Assembly (NCBI GenBank): GCA_015229005.1
Contig: JADGCL010000017.1
Span: 1 to 47,813 of the forward strand
Direction: 5' to 3'
DNA from: Magnetococcales bacterium
GTDB lineage: Bacteria; Pseudomonadota; Magnetococcia; Magnetococcales; JADGCL01
Length of the DNA: 47,813 nt
The notes under the pieces were generated by a model. It was given only the letters and a program-made list of their open reading frames with translations. It was not told where the DNA came from and made no database searches. Position numbers and translations under genes: made by a program. Positions 1-8,287 of this stretch are shown here, in pieces (the stretch's first letter is position 1; each line of letters starts with the position of its first letter).

Positions 1-246
1 TTCTCATCGGCAACCTGGAGAAAGAGGGGATGGAGGGTGAGGCCAAAGGGGGTGAAGGGGAGGGGGTGCAGGGCGACCTGACGGCGGCGGCGACGGCTGC
101 CTTTGCGGCAGCTGCGGCTGTCAAGGCAAGCGAGGTTTCGGCCCACTTTCCAAGAATAAACAACTCCCGAAAAAGCCACCGGGACGACCCAGGAAGAACC
201 TCCACACCCCTCCCCCCCGGACCGGAAAGAGGGGCCCCACCCTTGG
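1..246. other. Window edge, no gene assigned
   Basis: No convincing gene is seen. On the minus strand a frame open from a GTG near 143 runs off the left edge and could be the start of a gene downstream of the polysaccharide operon, but its Arg-rich and then Pro/Leu-rich translation has no family features. The plus-strand frame in the same place is Ala-rich and runs into the antisense of the O-antigen ligase, so it looks like a GC-driven open frame. No T-run terminator follows the operon's last stop codon. Confidence 0.3.
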
Positions 247-1728
247 TCAAAACCGTGACGACCCCGACCGGCTTCCCGAATAACCTTCGCGGCTCGCGGC
301 GCGGCGGGCCCCGCCACGCCCCTCAGCGTGGGGAACGGTCGCCGCCGCCAGACCCAGCCCAAGCAGAACCATGAAGGTGAGGGCATTGGCGGGAATCTGG
401 AAATTGAAATCGGTCGCGGCGTGAAGGGCGAGCGCCAGGGTCGAGGCCAAACTGGCAAAAAGCATCCCCCGGGCAAAGGGATCCCGCCGCTGGAGGTAGG
501 CCCGGGCCACGGAGACCCAGACGAAGACAAAGGCCGCCGTCATCAGGCCGAAGCCGAGGATGCCCTGATCGGCCAGAATTTCCAGGTAATCGTTATGGGC
601 ATGATCCACGAAATCGAAGGCAAGCCTCCCGTCCCGATAAAGGGGGAAGGTCAACCCAAAGGTGCCGCTGCCGCTGCCGACCAGGGGATAGTCGAGAACC
701 TTCCGCCAGGTCTCCTCGAAGACCAGCCAGCGATCCTGGAACCGGAGGTCGGTCACCAGGAAACGCTGCGTCAGGTTACCCAGCCCCAACCACGCCCCGG
801 CAACGAGGGAAACGAAAAAAAGCGGCATCAGAAGGCGCCTCTCCCGGGTGGACGGACGACTCCGCCAGCGGGCCAGCCAGGAGACGAGAAACAACGAGAC
901 CAGCAATACCACGCTGCCGCTCCGGGATCGGCTCATCAGTACCGCCAAGAGCATCAGCACCGCCAACATCGCCAGGACCCCCTGTCGTCCACTGACCCGC
1001 CCCAGGAGAAGAAGCAGCGGCTCCCGACCGCTCTCCCGGGAGGATCGGTGCGCCATCATCGAAAGCAACAGTCCCAACACCACCGGCAGCGTCAGCTCCA
1101 GGTAGCCGGCCAGGTGGTTGCGATTGACAAAGGTGCCGACCAGTCCGGGAACGTCCCCCTCCCGACCGGAGACGAAGGCGAAGAGCCCCTGAAAGGCGCC
1201 ACCCACCACCAGAAGGTAGGCCAATTGGCTCAGTCGGCGGCGGGTGTTCACAAGCACCAGGACGAGCCACAACCCCATGAAATAGGCAATCCCCTTAAGC
1301 CAGGAAGTCAGGGTGGCATGAAGGTCGAGGGTAATCATCGTCGCCAGCGGCTCCTGCCCAACAAAACGACGAATCTCCAGAGCCGAGGGCGAGAGAATCT
1401 CCAGCACCGACATTGGCAGGGGGACCACCTGAACCAACGGATAGAAGCTCCAGAGAAGGAGCAGGAACAGAGGCCAGGGGTGTTCGCTTACCGCCCGCGG
1501 CAGGGGCTCCGGACGCCTGGCCCGGGAGAGGGCCCAGAGCGTGAACAGCCCAAAAATACCGACCTCCATGAGCAACCACGCCCAGGGACGATTGCTGCCG
1601 AGAGGCAGCGGCACCAGGAGTACCAACAGCGCAAACCCTCGAAAGAGCCAGCGGTCCCGCTCCGGCAGAACCAGCCCCGGAGAAACCATGCCCGGAAGAG
1701 CCCCCCCCGGCGAAAAGTCCTCCCGCAT
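247..1728 (-). CDS. O-antigen ligase/polymerase family membrane protein (Wzy_C)
   Basis: A 493-residue polytopic inner-membrane protein of the Wzy_C family, which polymerises lipid-linked glycan repeats or ligates glycan to an acceptor at the periplasmic face. About ten hydrophobic segments are visible from residue 30 onward. FVNRNHLAGYLEL (200-212), SRSRSG (266-271) and HAHNDYLE (376-383) in the large periplasmic loop are the family's typical conserved spots. The ATG at 1728 was chosen over an upstream in-frame start because AAGGAG precedes it and its A is the last base of the upstream stop codon (TAATG overlap), which implies translational coupling to the TPR gene. It is the last gene of the polysaccharide operon. 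Whether it acts as polymerase or ligase cannot be decided from sequence, but with a Wzc-like protein and exporter alongside, polymerase for an exported polysaccharide is the better guess. Confidence 0.85.
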   Translation of the reverse strand: MREDFSPGGALPGMVSPGLVLPERDRWLFRGFALLVLLVPLPLGSNRPWAWLLMEVGIFGLFTLWALSRARRPEPLPRAVSEHPWPLFLLLLWSFYPLVQVVPLPMSVLEILSPSALEIRRFVGQEPLATMITLDLHATLTSWLKGIAYFMGLWLVLVLVNTRRRLSQLAYLLVVGGAFQGLFAFVSGREGDVPGLVGTFVNRNHLAGYLELTLPVVLGLLLSMMAHRSSRESGREPLLLLLGRVSGRQGVLAMLAVLMLLAVLMSRSRSGSVVLLVSLFLVSWLARWRSRPSTRERRLLMPLFFVSLVAGAWLGLGNLTQRFLVTDLRFQDRWLVFEETWRKVLDYPLVGSGSGTFGLTFPLYRDGRLAFDFVDHAHNDYLEILADQGILGFGLMTAAFVFVWVSVARAYLQRRDPFARGMLFASLASTLALALHAATDFNFQIPANALTFMVLLGLGLAAATVPHAEGRGGARRAASREGYSGSRSGSSRF

Positions 1729-2435
1729 TACCGCTCCTTGCGGGATTTCACCCCCGCCTCCACAAGCTCCTGCGCCCGCCGATTCTCCCGCAGAAAAGGC
1801 CCGATCAACGACTCCTGCCGCCGGGAAACCAGCAGGGGCACCAGAAACTCCGGCTGCCGCGCCAAGGTCCGCCCGAAAAGATCGATCACCATCCGCCGAT
1901 GGGCAGGATCCAACCGCTCCAGGAGCATCAGCCCCAACTGGCACGCCAGGCGTTGCACCGGCGGCTCCCAGGGAGCCAAAACCATCGCCCGCTCCAGATG
2001 TGCGATCACCTCCCCTTCAGACCCTCCCGCTTGAAGCTCCGCCAGGGCCAGGTTGACCCAACCATACCCCCAGGAGGGACGGATCCGGGTCGCCCGCCGG
2101 TAGTGCTCCAGGGAACGGGAAAAGGCGAGCCTGGCCGGTCGCGACCAGGGCGAAAGGCCACGCCCCCGGGCCTGCTCCAAACGCCCCAACGTCAGGAACA
2201 GATCGGCATTGGCCGGGACCAGAATCGCCGACCGCGTCAAGGCAGCGATGGCCACCTCCACCCTCGCCGGTGAGGGGGGACGGGACTGATCGGGATCGTC
2301 GAGTACCGCGAGAACCTTCGCCGCAGGAATCTCCTCGACCGCGGCCAGCGCCCACGCAAGCGTCCACCCCAGGAGAAGAAAACCCAGCAGCGCCAGAAAA
2401 GCATATCCCGGATACCAGCGACCGGAGAGAATCAT
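1728..2435 (-). CDS. Membrane-anchored TPR-like protein of the polysaccharide operon
   Basis: About 235 residues with one N-terminal transmembrane segment (roughly residues 10-33) followed by a soluble helical region with degenerate tetratricopeptide-like repeats (residues 50-200, with recurring LGRLE, ALAELQAGG and LERAMVLAPW helices). Such proteins often sit beside Wzy-type ligases and may scaffold the polymerase or help control chain length; that role is inferred. The start is uncertain: ATG 2435 is given, but a GTG at 2441 is equally possible and neither has a good Shine-Dalgarno sequence. Its stop overlaps the start of the O-antigen ligase gene. The 103-bp gap on its 5' side holds a triplicated 18-bp repeat. 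Confidence 0.65.
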   Translation of the reverse strand: MILSGRWYPGYAFLALLGFLLLGWTLAWALAAVEEIPAAKVLAVLDDPDQSRPPSPARVEVAIAALTRSAILVPANADLFLTLGRLEQARGRGLSPWSRPARLAFSRSLEHYRRATRIRPSWGYGWVNLALAELQAGGSEGEVIAHLERAMVLAPWEPPVQRLACQLGLMLLERLDPAHRRMVIDLFGRTLARQPEFLVPLLVSRRQESLIGPFLRENRRAQELVEAGVKSRKER

Positions 2436-2480
2436 CCCCACCTGCCCCGCGTCGTCCCAGCAAGTCCTCTACCCACAAGG

Positions 2481-2534
2481 GGACCCAATGTCACAACAGG
2501 ACCGAATGTCATGCAGGGACCAAAAAGTGACAAA
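2481..2534. repeat. Three tandem 18-bp direct repeats in a polysaccharide-operon gap
   Basis: GGACC recurs exactly every 18 bp, at 2481, 2499 and 2517. Units one and two share GGACC[C/G]AATGTCA. Unit three keeps GGACC and a TGACA but has diverged in the middle. The array fills the space between the autokinase gene's stop and the TPR gene's start, inside the operon. It could be a protein-binding array or a relic of slippage; nothing in the sequence identifies a regulator. Confidence 0.6.
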
Positions 2535-2543
2535 GAAAGATTC

Positions 2544-4961
2544 TCACGATGACTCCGGGTTCCCATAGTACCCCTTGTTGTAACCATACCCATAGCCGTA
2601 CCCATAACCGTAACCGTAGCTGCCGCCGTAGTAACTCAATTTTTTCATGTCGACATGATTCAACACGCACCCGAGTACGGGAACATGCGACAGGTAGAGC
2701 TGCTTCAAGGCCGAAAGCACCATGTCGTGACTGGTCTTGCCCGATTTGACCACCAGGACGACACCGTCCACCTGCGTCCCCAGTATCTGGGCATCGGTGA
2801 CCATGAGGGTCGGCGGGGCGTCGATGACGATCCGGTCGTAATCCCCGCGGAGCAATTCGAGCATCCGTCGCCAGCGCCGGGAGGCGAGGATTTCGCTCGG
2901 GAAGGGGGGTACCGCCCCCGCCGGCAGGACATGCAGCCCCTCCACCGACTGGGCAATCTGATTGCGGATCTCCGCCTGCTCCTCGGCGGACATCTCGGAG
3001 GCACCCGCATAACTCATGGGCGACGATCCCTCCCCTCCAGAGACCATACTGCGGTCGGCCAGGAGTCCGGTCACACCCTGATTGTCATCAAGGCCAAAGA
3101 CCTTGTAGATGCGCGGTCGCCGGAGATCCGCCTCCAGCAACAGGACCCGATCCCCAGCCTGGTTGAAGGCCTGCGCCAGATTCACCGCCACCGTGGTCTT
3201 CCCCTCCGCCGGCATCGCCGAGGTCACCATCACCACCTGGTGCGTCCGATCGATGTCAGCAAAGAGAATCCCGGTACGAATACTCCGCACCGCCTCCGAA
3301 TAGGTCGATTTCGGCTGCTTCGAGAGCATATCCTCCGGGGCGATCACCGACCGCCCGGACCGCCCCAACAGCGGCAAGGTCGCAAAAAGGGGCAATCCCG
3401 TCGCCTGCTCCAGCTCATCCGGAGTCTTGAAGGTCCGATCCAGGTACTCCACCAGAAAGGCAATGATGATCCCCAACGCCAATCCCACCAGACCCGCCAG
3501 GGCCAGAGAACGCCCACGACGGGGTTTGAAACTCCCCGACGGCGGCTTGGCCGGGTCGACGATGCGGGCATTGGAGGCCTCCATCCCTTCGCTTACCCCG
3601 GTTTCCTTGAACCGCTTGAGAAAAAGATCATAGAGCTGGCGGTTGGCCTCCACCTCCCGTTCCAGTTTACCGAGCTGGAAGGCGCTCTTTTGATAATCCT
3701 GGACCTTGAGCTTTTGCGCCTCCAACTGCTGGGCGAGCTTTCGCTCCTGCATCTCGGCAACGGTGAAACTGTTCTTGACCGCCGCGATCAAACGGTTCAT
3801 CTCATCGGTGAGCTTGCGCTTGACCTCCGCCAACTCGCTCGTCGCCCGAAGAATCTTGGGATGCTTCGGGCCGTAACGCTCGTTGAGCTGACTGAGATTC
3901 AGTTCGAGCTTGTTGACCTCCTGCTTGAGCCCCAACACCATGGGGCTGTCGTCCAACGGCAGCTCCGTCAGATCGCCCCCATGCTCCTCGATCATCCCCT
4001 GGACCCGCTCGTACTGCGACTGCGCCTCCGACAACTTGGTCTTCGCCTGGATCCACTGGAGATTGACCGCAGCCAATTGCTGATTGACCATGCTCTCCTT
4101 CTCCGCAGCGCTCACCATCCCACTCTGTTCGCGAAAACGCTGCAGATCCCGCTCCGATTTCTCCAGAGTGGCACGCAGCCCCTCCAGGCGCTTCATCAAC
4201 CAGTTGGCGGCGTGCTGGGTCACCTGGAGCCGGGCCTCGAGTTGCTGATCGATATAGGTCTGTGCCACCGAGGTGGCCACCCGGGCAGCAAGCTCCGGAT
4301 CCTCCGAAACAAAAGTCACCTCAACGAGTTGACTCTTGTTGATCGGCTCGACCGTGATCCTGCCACTGACCTGGGCCACCAACGAATCGAAGCGTCGCGG
4401 ATCGAAACTCTCCTCCTTGCGGGAAGGCGCCTCCTCCGGCTCCGGCAGGTAGGCCTTGATCCCCTCCGGGATCCAATGCTGCCGGGTCCACCCACGCCTC
4501 TTCGCCAGGACCTCGGGGTCGAACTCCGGGGCCAGGTCAAGACGTTCGCGGCGGATCACCTCCTCTACCAGATGCCGGCTCTTCAAGAGTTCGTACTGGG
4601 TCTGGAGGTACCCCCGCGCCTGCATGTCCACCCCATAGACATCCTCGATGGAGACGAGCTTGGCCCGCATCTGTTCGATCAGCAGGGTGGCACTGGCCTG
4701 AAAAAGGGGAACGATCGACCAGAGTTGGATGGCAGTAGGAACCAATACCAGGATGGCAATGCTCGCAATCTGCCATTTGCGCTTGCGGATGACCTGCCAA
4801 TAATGGCGCAGATGAACCCCGCTCTGCGCCTCATCCTCCCCGGGCAACGACCTGACCGGCGCAGGCTGCCCCGGCAAACGCGCATAGGCATCCGCCACCC
4901 CCAACGAGGTCGAAGCGACCGGGCCAGAACTGTCGACTACGGCTGCAAACGCCTTCTCCAT
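2544..4961 (-). CDS. Polysaccharide co-polymerase / BY-type tyrosine autokinase (Wzz-Wzc fusion)
   Basis: An 805-residue inner-membrane protein that controls chain length and export of extracellular polysaccharide through cycles of tyrosine autophosphorylation. A Wzz domain starts with a transmembrane helix at about 63-85, followed by a long periplasmic coiled coil (about 240-460) and a second helix at about 486-506. The cytoplasmic kinase has Walker A SAMPAEGKTT (581-590), Walker A' LLLEADLRRP (607-616) and Walker B IVIDAPP (711-717). The C-terminal tail (777-805) has 11 tyrosines, mostly as Gly-Tyr dipeptides, as in Wzc tails that accept phosphate. Oddity: the first acidic residue of Walker A' is Glu where Asp is usual. 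The Gly-Tyr run is encoded by near-perfect 6-bp units (about 2585-2625), so the number of tyrosines could change by slippage. Only 10 bp separate it from the export gene upstream. No cognate phosphatase gene is seen in the window. Confidence 0.92.
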   Translation of the reverse strand: MEKAFAAVVDSSGPVASTSLGVADAYARLPGQPAPVRSLPGEDEAQSGVHLRHYWQVIRKRKWQIASIAILVLVPTAIQLWSIVPLFQASATLLIEQMRAKLVSIEDVYGVDMQARGYLQTQYELLKSRHLVEEVIRRERLDLAPEFDPEVLAKRRGWTRQHWIPEGIKAYLPEPEEAPSRKEESFDPRRFDSLVAQVSGRITVEPINKSQLVEVTFVSEDPELAARVATSVAQTYIDQQLEARLQVTQHAANWLMKRLEGLRATLEKSERDLQRFREQSGMVSAAEKESMVNQQLAAVNLQWIQAKTKLSEAQSQYERVQGMIEEHGGDLTELPLDDSPMVLGLKQEVNKLELNLSQLNERYGPKHPKILRATSELAEVKRKLTDEMNRLIAAVKNSFTVAEMQERKLAQQLEAQKLKVQDYQKSAFQLGKLEREVEANRQLYDLFLKRFKETGVSEGMEASNARIVDPAKPPSGSFKPRRGRSLALAGLVGLALGIIIAFLVEYLDRTFKTPDELEQATGLPLFATLPLLGRSGRSVIAPEDMLSKQPKSTYSEAVRSIRTGILFADIDRTHQVVMVTSAMPAEGKTTVAVNLAQAFNQAGDRVLLLEADLRRPRIYKVFGLDDNQGVTGLLADRSMVSGGEGSSPMSYAGASEMSAEEQAEIRNQIAQSVEGLHVLPAGAVPPFPSEILASRRWRRMLELLRGDYDRIVIDAPPTLMVTDAQILGTQVDGVVLVVKSGKTSHDMVLSALKQLYLSHVPVLGCVLNHVDMKKLSYYGGSYGYGYGYGYGYGYNKGYYGNPESS

Positions 4962-4971
4962 GGTGGGCGAC

Positions 4972-5568
4972 CTACCAGAAGCTTTCCGGCACCGTCAGGA
5001 TATCCCCCGGGTAGACCGCATCATCCAATCCAATGGGCACCTCCTTGTAGAGGGGATCGCTGCCACGAATCACCCGAACGGCCTCGGGATCGGCCCGCTC
5101 GTTGAACCCACCGGCCAGGACGACCGCCTTCCTGACCGTCAATCCCGGCTGATAGGGATACCCCCCGGCTTTGCTCACCTCGCCGTTAACGAAATAGATC
5201 CGATGCTCCACCACCGTGACCGCAACGACCGGTTGCCGAAGGTAACCATCCAACAACAGGGAATGGATCTTCTCCTCCAATTCCTTGACCGTCAGCCCGG
5301 CAACCTCGATTTCTCCCAGAAACGAATAGGAGATCTTGCCGTTAAGATTGATCTTGGTCTCCTGGGTCAGATCCGGCTCGTCATTGACTGCAATCTGGAT
5401 CTTGTCGCCCGGACCCAGCCGGTATTGGTTGTCGAGACCATCCCCTGGATCCGCCAACAATACCCAGGAGATCGCACACAAGAGCCCCAGCTTGATCAGC
5501 CAAGCCAGTATCGACCGCAACGGGGGCGCGGGAAATTCCCCGATATGGCGAACCGCAACTGCCGTCAT
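4972..5568 (-). CDS. Wza-like polysaccharide export protein (Poly_export/SLBB)
   Basis: A 198-residue exported protein of the OPX group, which forms or gates the outer-membrane polysaccharide exit pore together with the autokinase. After a signal/anchor segment (residues 18-40), the Poly_export domain begins at YRLGPGDKIQIAV and runs to about residue 125, followed by one SLBB domain (VNGEVSKAGGYPYQPGLTV onward). It is short, with one SLBB domain and no C-terminal barrel helix like that of E. coli Wza; the beta-barrel protein encoded just upstream may supply the outer-membrane channel. The only Cys near the signal region (LGLLC) does not fit a lipobox well, so lipidation is doubtful. It lies 10 bp before the autokinase gene in the same operon. 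Confidence 0.85.
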   Translation of the reverse strand: MTAVAVRHIGEFPAPPLRSILAWLIKLGLLCAISWVLLADPGDGLDNQYRLGPGDKIQIAVNDEPDLTQETKINLNGKISYSFLGEIEVAGLTVKELEEKIHSLLLDGYLRQPVVAVTVVEHRIYFVNGEVSKAGGYPYQPGLTVRKAVVLAGGFNERADPEAVRVIRGSDPLYKEVPIGLDDAVYPGDILTVPESFW

Positions 5569-5609
5569 CGTCGCCAGCTCCGTTCAACGGCAACGTCCGG
5601 GACCCGCCG

Positions 5610-6803
5610 CTACAAGGCCCCGGTCAGAAAGAGCATCAGGGCGTTGCTGTCATAGTCCGAATTGGCCATCGTCGAATGTTTGTTGGACTTGGAAAATTCC
5701 GTCCCCACCACGTACCATTTGGGAAGCCGGTATTCGAGCCCAACCCCCCCCGTCCACAAATCCTCCGCCCGGTCGGTCCGGTAATCGCTGTTGGTCAACC
5801 TGAGGTTGGAGGTCAAGACCCACCACGAGCGCAACTGCTGCTCCAGATCCGCCCCGAGGATGGTGTTGACGTAGGAACCGCTCCCCGCCTCCCCTTCCTC
5901 GAAATTGCGACTGGCCGAAAGATTGACCGTCGTCCAGGTGTGGGGTTTCCACTTGACGTTGCTCGACAAGGCCAGAGAGGTCGCCTCCTCCTTCGCCGGA
6001 TCGGCGAAATCCTTGCTGGTCACACCCACCTTCAGCTCCCCCTCGGTCTTGGCGGTGGCCGTCCAGGTAACGCCGGTCAGAAGCCGCCGCTCCTCACTGT
6101 CGGTCAACGGGGTGGTGTCGTAGACATACCCCAACCATCCCAACTCGGTGAGCAATGCCGTCTTGGGTGCCAGGGCGTACATCAAAGTCAACCCCAGGTC
6201 GTTCCAGTGCCGATTCTGCGCCGAGAGATCGTTGTTCTCCGAACTCTTGTCGTGGTAGCCGTATTTCATCACCGTCCGAAACCGCCCGGAGGTGTACTGC
6301 GCCGAACCGTCGGCAACATTCTCCAGCCAGGCGTTGGGCTCCAGCATCGCCTTCACCGCCCCGGTCCCAGGGGCCCCCCGCTCGTCATGCGAGGCGATCC
6401 GACTCAGCCCCGCATTCAACTCCAGACTCCGCAACGGTTTGACCTTCCAATCGACCTCCAGGGTATGGTCTTCGCGATTTTCCAGAGGATGATTCTGAAA
6501 ACGCTGCACCTGACCCGATACCGTCAGGTTCAACTGGTTTTTCCGCCAGTGGGTCACAAACTGAATCGTCGGCTCGATGATCGCGATCCGGTCCGACTGA
6601 GCGCCACCATCAGCCTTGTAGATGTTGTCCTCCCACTTGCCCCGCACCGTCACCTTGGGGAAGGCCCTGAAGATGCCGATGGGCAACCCCTTCGGGGGTG
6701 CCGCCATACCCGGAACCCCCACCAGGACAACCGCCACCAGCAGGAGTCCGCCCGCCCCCCGGCGCAACCATCTCCCGGGAAGAGCCGCTCGCGTCGACAC
6801 CAT
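5610..6803 (-). CDS. Outer-membrane beta-barrel protein of the polysaccharide operon
   Basis: About 397 residues with an N-terminal signal peptide (Arg-rich start, hydrophobic stretch, cleavage likely after PGMAA), then alternating aromatic/polar beta strands to the end with many Trp, Tyr and Asn, typical of an outer-membrane barrel of the BBP2/EpsL-like kind found in exopolysaccharide loci. It could form the outer-membrane channel that the short Wza-like protein lacks; this is inferred from context. ATG 6803 is preferred over GTG 6809 because GGAGGGTGATC precedes it at good spacing. The gap to the upstream transferase gene is only 27 bp. There is no classical C-terminal Phe: the protein ends in FLTGAL. 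Confidence 0.75.
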   Translation of the reverse strand: MVSTRAALPGRWLRRGAGGLLLVAVVLVGVPGMAAPPKGLPIGIFRAFPKVTVRGKWEDNIYKADGGAQSDRIAIIEPTIQFVTHWRKNQLNLTVSGQVQRFQNHPLENREDHTLEVDWKVKPLRSLELNAGLSRIASHDERGAPGTGAVKAMLEPNAWLENVADGSAQYTSGRFRTVMKYGYHDKSSENNDLSAQNRHWNDLGLTLMYALAPKTALLTELGWLGYVYDTTPLTDSEERRLLTGVTWTATAKTEGELKVGVTSKDFADPAKEEATSLALSSNVKWKPHTWTTVNLSASRNFEEGEAGSGSYVNTILGADLEQQLRSWWVLTSNLRLTNSDYRTDRAEDLWTGGVGLEYRLPKWYVVGTEFSKSNKHSTMANSDYDSNALMLFLTGAL

Positions 6804-6830
6804 GATCACCCTCCCGACCCCATCCCCCCG

Positions 6831-7892
6831 TTACCCACTCACTCCACCCGCAGGCAGTCCCGTCCTCCCTCCCCAGCGACGCAAACCCCAGCGGCAATAG
6901 AGACCGAATATCCCCAGGATCCCAAAAAACATCAGAAAATCGGGAACGCCAAGAAGGGGCAGGATGATCCCCACCAGACCAAAGGCGAGCGAAATGGCCA
7001 TCATCCCCAGAACGATCGCATTCACCCCCCACCCCCGCCGCCACAGCAGATGATGCAGATGATCCAGATCGGGACCGAAGGGTGGACGCTTCCAGGCAAG
7101 GCGACGAACGATGCTGGAAAACATGTCGATCAAGGGCAGGGCGATCAACCACAGCGCCGTCACCGGCGCAAACGCCGGATTCTCACCCTGTGACAGCGCG
7201 ATGGTAAACCAGGCAAGGGTAAAGCCCAGGAACTTGCTCCCCGCATCGCCCATGAAGGTCGCCGCCTGGCTCCGACCGAATAGGCGGCTGTTGACCCCAA
7301 AAAAGGGCAGCAACACCGCCACCAGGACACCCAACCCAAAGGCCTCTCCCATCCGCCCGGCGCCCCAGGCCAAGCCCGTCAACAACACGAAAGAGACCAG
7401 ACTCAGACCAGCGGCCAGTCCATCCAGGCCGTCGGTCATGTTGAAAGCGTTGACCACACCGACGACACAGAGCATCGTGAAGAGACTCGCCCACTCATGG
7501 AGATTCACCACCCCGAACCCCAGGAGATCCCCCAACGTCCGGACCGCCACCCCGCCGTAGAGGGTGATCGCCAGCGCCACCGCAAACTCCGTCAAAAAAC
7601 GGTACCGCACCCGAAGCCCGACGAGGTCGTCCCAAACACCGACGATCATGATAATGGTCACCACCAGGAGAAACCGGGTGAGATGGGGCATCGGTTCGGA
7701 TATGCTCAATAGTCCCGGCACCGCCCCGACGAACATGGCCGCCCCACCGACCAGCGGCGTGACCGAACGATGCTGCTTGCGCCCCCCAGGCCGATCCACC
7801 AGACCGATTCGACTCGCCAGCGGGATGCCCAACCACAGCCCCAGAGAGCATCCCACCAGGGCAATCACAAAGGCATGATAGGGTACCGCCAT
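6831..7892 (-). CDS. MraY/WecA-type polyprenyl-phosphate phosphoglycosyl transferase
   Basis: A 353-residue multi-pass membrane protein of glycosyltransferase family 4. It transfers a sugar-1-phosphate (often HexNAc-1-P) from a UDP-sugar to undecaprenyl phosphate, the first membrane step of glycan assembly. Family motifs present: GLVDRPGGRKQH near the N-terminus, VGVWDDLVGL (the DD motif), NAFNMTDGLDGLAAG, FMGDAGSKFLGF, and the His-rich HLHHLL near residues 290-300. ATG 7892 is used because GGTGAGGG precedes it; an in-frame start at 7934 lacks this. It is the first gene of the operon, consistent with its role as initiating transferase. The exact sugar cannot be told from sequence. Confidence 0.9.
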   Translation of the reverse strand: MAVPYHAFVIALVGCSLGLWLGIPLASRIGLVDRPGGRKQHRSVTPLVGGAAMFVGAVPGLLSISEPMPHLTRFLLVVTIIMIVGVWDDLVGLRVRYRFLTEFAVALAITLYGGVAVRTLGDLLGFGVVNLHEWASLFTMLCVVGVVNAFNMTDGLDGLAAGLSLVSFVLLTGLAWGAGRMGEAFGLGVLVAVLLPFFGVNSRLFGRSQAATFMGDAGSKFLGFTLAWFTIALSQGENPAFAPVTALWLIALPLIDMFSSIVRRLAWKRPPFGPDLDHLHHLLWRRGWGVNAIVLGMMAISLAFGLVGIILPLLGVPDFLMFFGILGIFGLYCRWGLRRWGGRTGLPAGGVSG

Positions 7893-8287
7893 GGCCCTCA
7901 CCCCTCCGGAAACACCTACAGACCGTCCGACCAATACCGCCCCAGACCTCCCTCACCCCAGAAGACCAGCCCGGACAGGGGCAACCGTCACACCACCCGC
8001 AGTGTCAAGGAGAATATTCTTTCCGGCAGAACCCGCCAAGCACGCGACATGCCAAAACGGAGCGACGTCGACAAAAACTCCCTCCCGGCCAACAGGGGCC
8101 TGACAAATGACCATCACTTGGAAACCTTATTTAGTTTAGGAATAATTTTAATTAAATAATTATACAGTTTCTGCCAATTCACGGATGCGCAAATGCGGAT
8201 CAAATTAAAACATTGCTTGACACAACTATACACATATGTCACGATCGCCGCAGACAGTCGGTGACGTCGTCTTTCTGGACCTTCCCC
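7893..8287. other. Divergent intergenic region with an AT-rich patch
   Basis: This 395-bp stretch separates the minus-strand polysaccharide operon from the plus-strand protease/PIN pair. The left half is GC-rich like the genome and should hold the operon promoter; a TTGACA on the minus strand near 8007 has no good -10 partner. From about 8115 to 8240 the DNA turns strongly AT-rich (long A/T runs at 8128-8165), a common sign of an acquired module. A weak plus-strand promoter, TTGGAA (8118-8123), 17 bp, then AATAAT (8141-8146), is possible. No gene is supported here. Confidence 0.5.
8218..8241. promoter_or_regulatory. Dyad upstream of the HTH-protease gene, possible autoregulatory operator
   Basis: TGACA (8218-8222) and TGTCA (8237-8241) form an inverted repeat around an A/T-rich core containing ACATATGT. 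It ends about 46 bp before the start of a gene with an N-terminal HTH domain. Antitoxin-like HTH proteins commonly bind such dyads in their own promoter, so an autoregulatory operator is plausible; it is inferred only. Confidence 0.35.

Noticed and set aside
328-2034. Long plus-strand open frame opposite the O-antigen ligase and TPR genes
   Set aside because: It is antisense to clearly conserved proteins, its product is Gln/Pro/Arg-rich with no family features, and long open antisense frames are expected at this GC content.
2585-2625. Short regular repeats considered as a CRISPR-like array
   Set aside because: They are in-frame Gly-Tyr codons inside the autokinase gene with no spacers. No CRISPR array or cas gene was found in the window.
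2655-5105. An 816-residue plus-strand frame opposite the autokinase
   Set aside because: It mirrors the codons of the kinase gene on the other strand and has His/Arg/Leu-rich composition; no start site or homology supports it.
8010-8019. Palindrome AGAATATTCT upstream of the polysaccharide operon
   Set aside because: A 10-bp A/T-rich palindrome is too short to call an operator, and no regulator gene or second copy was seen.
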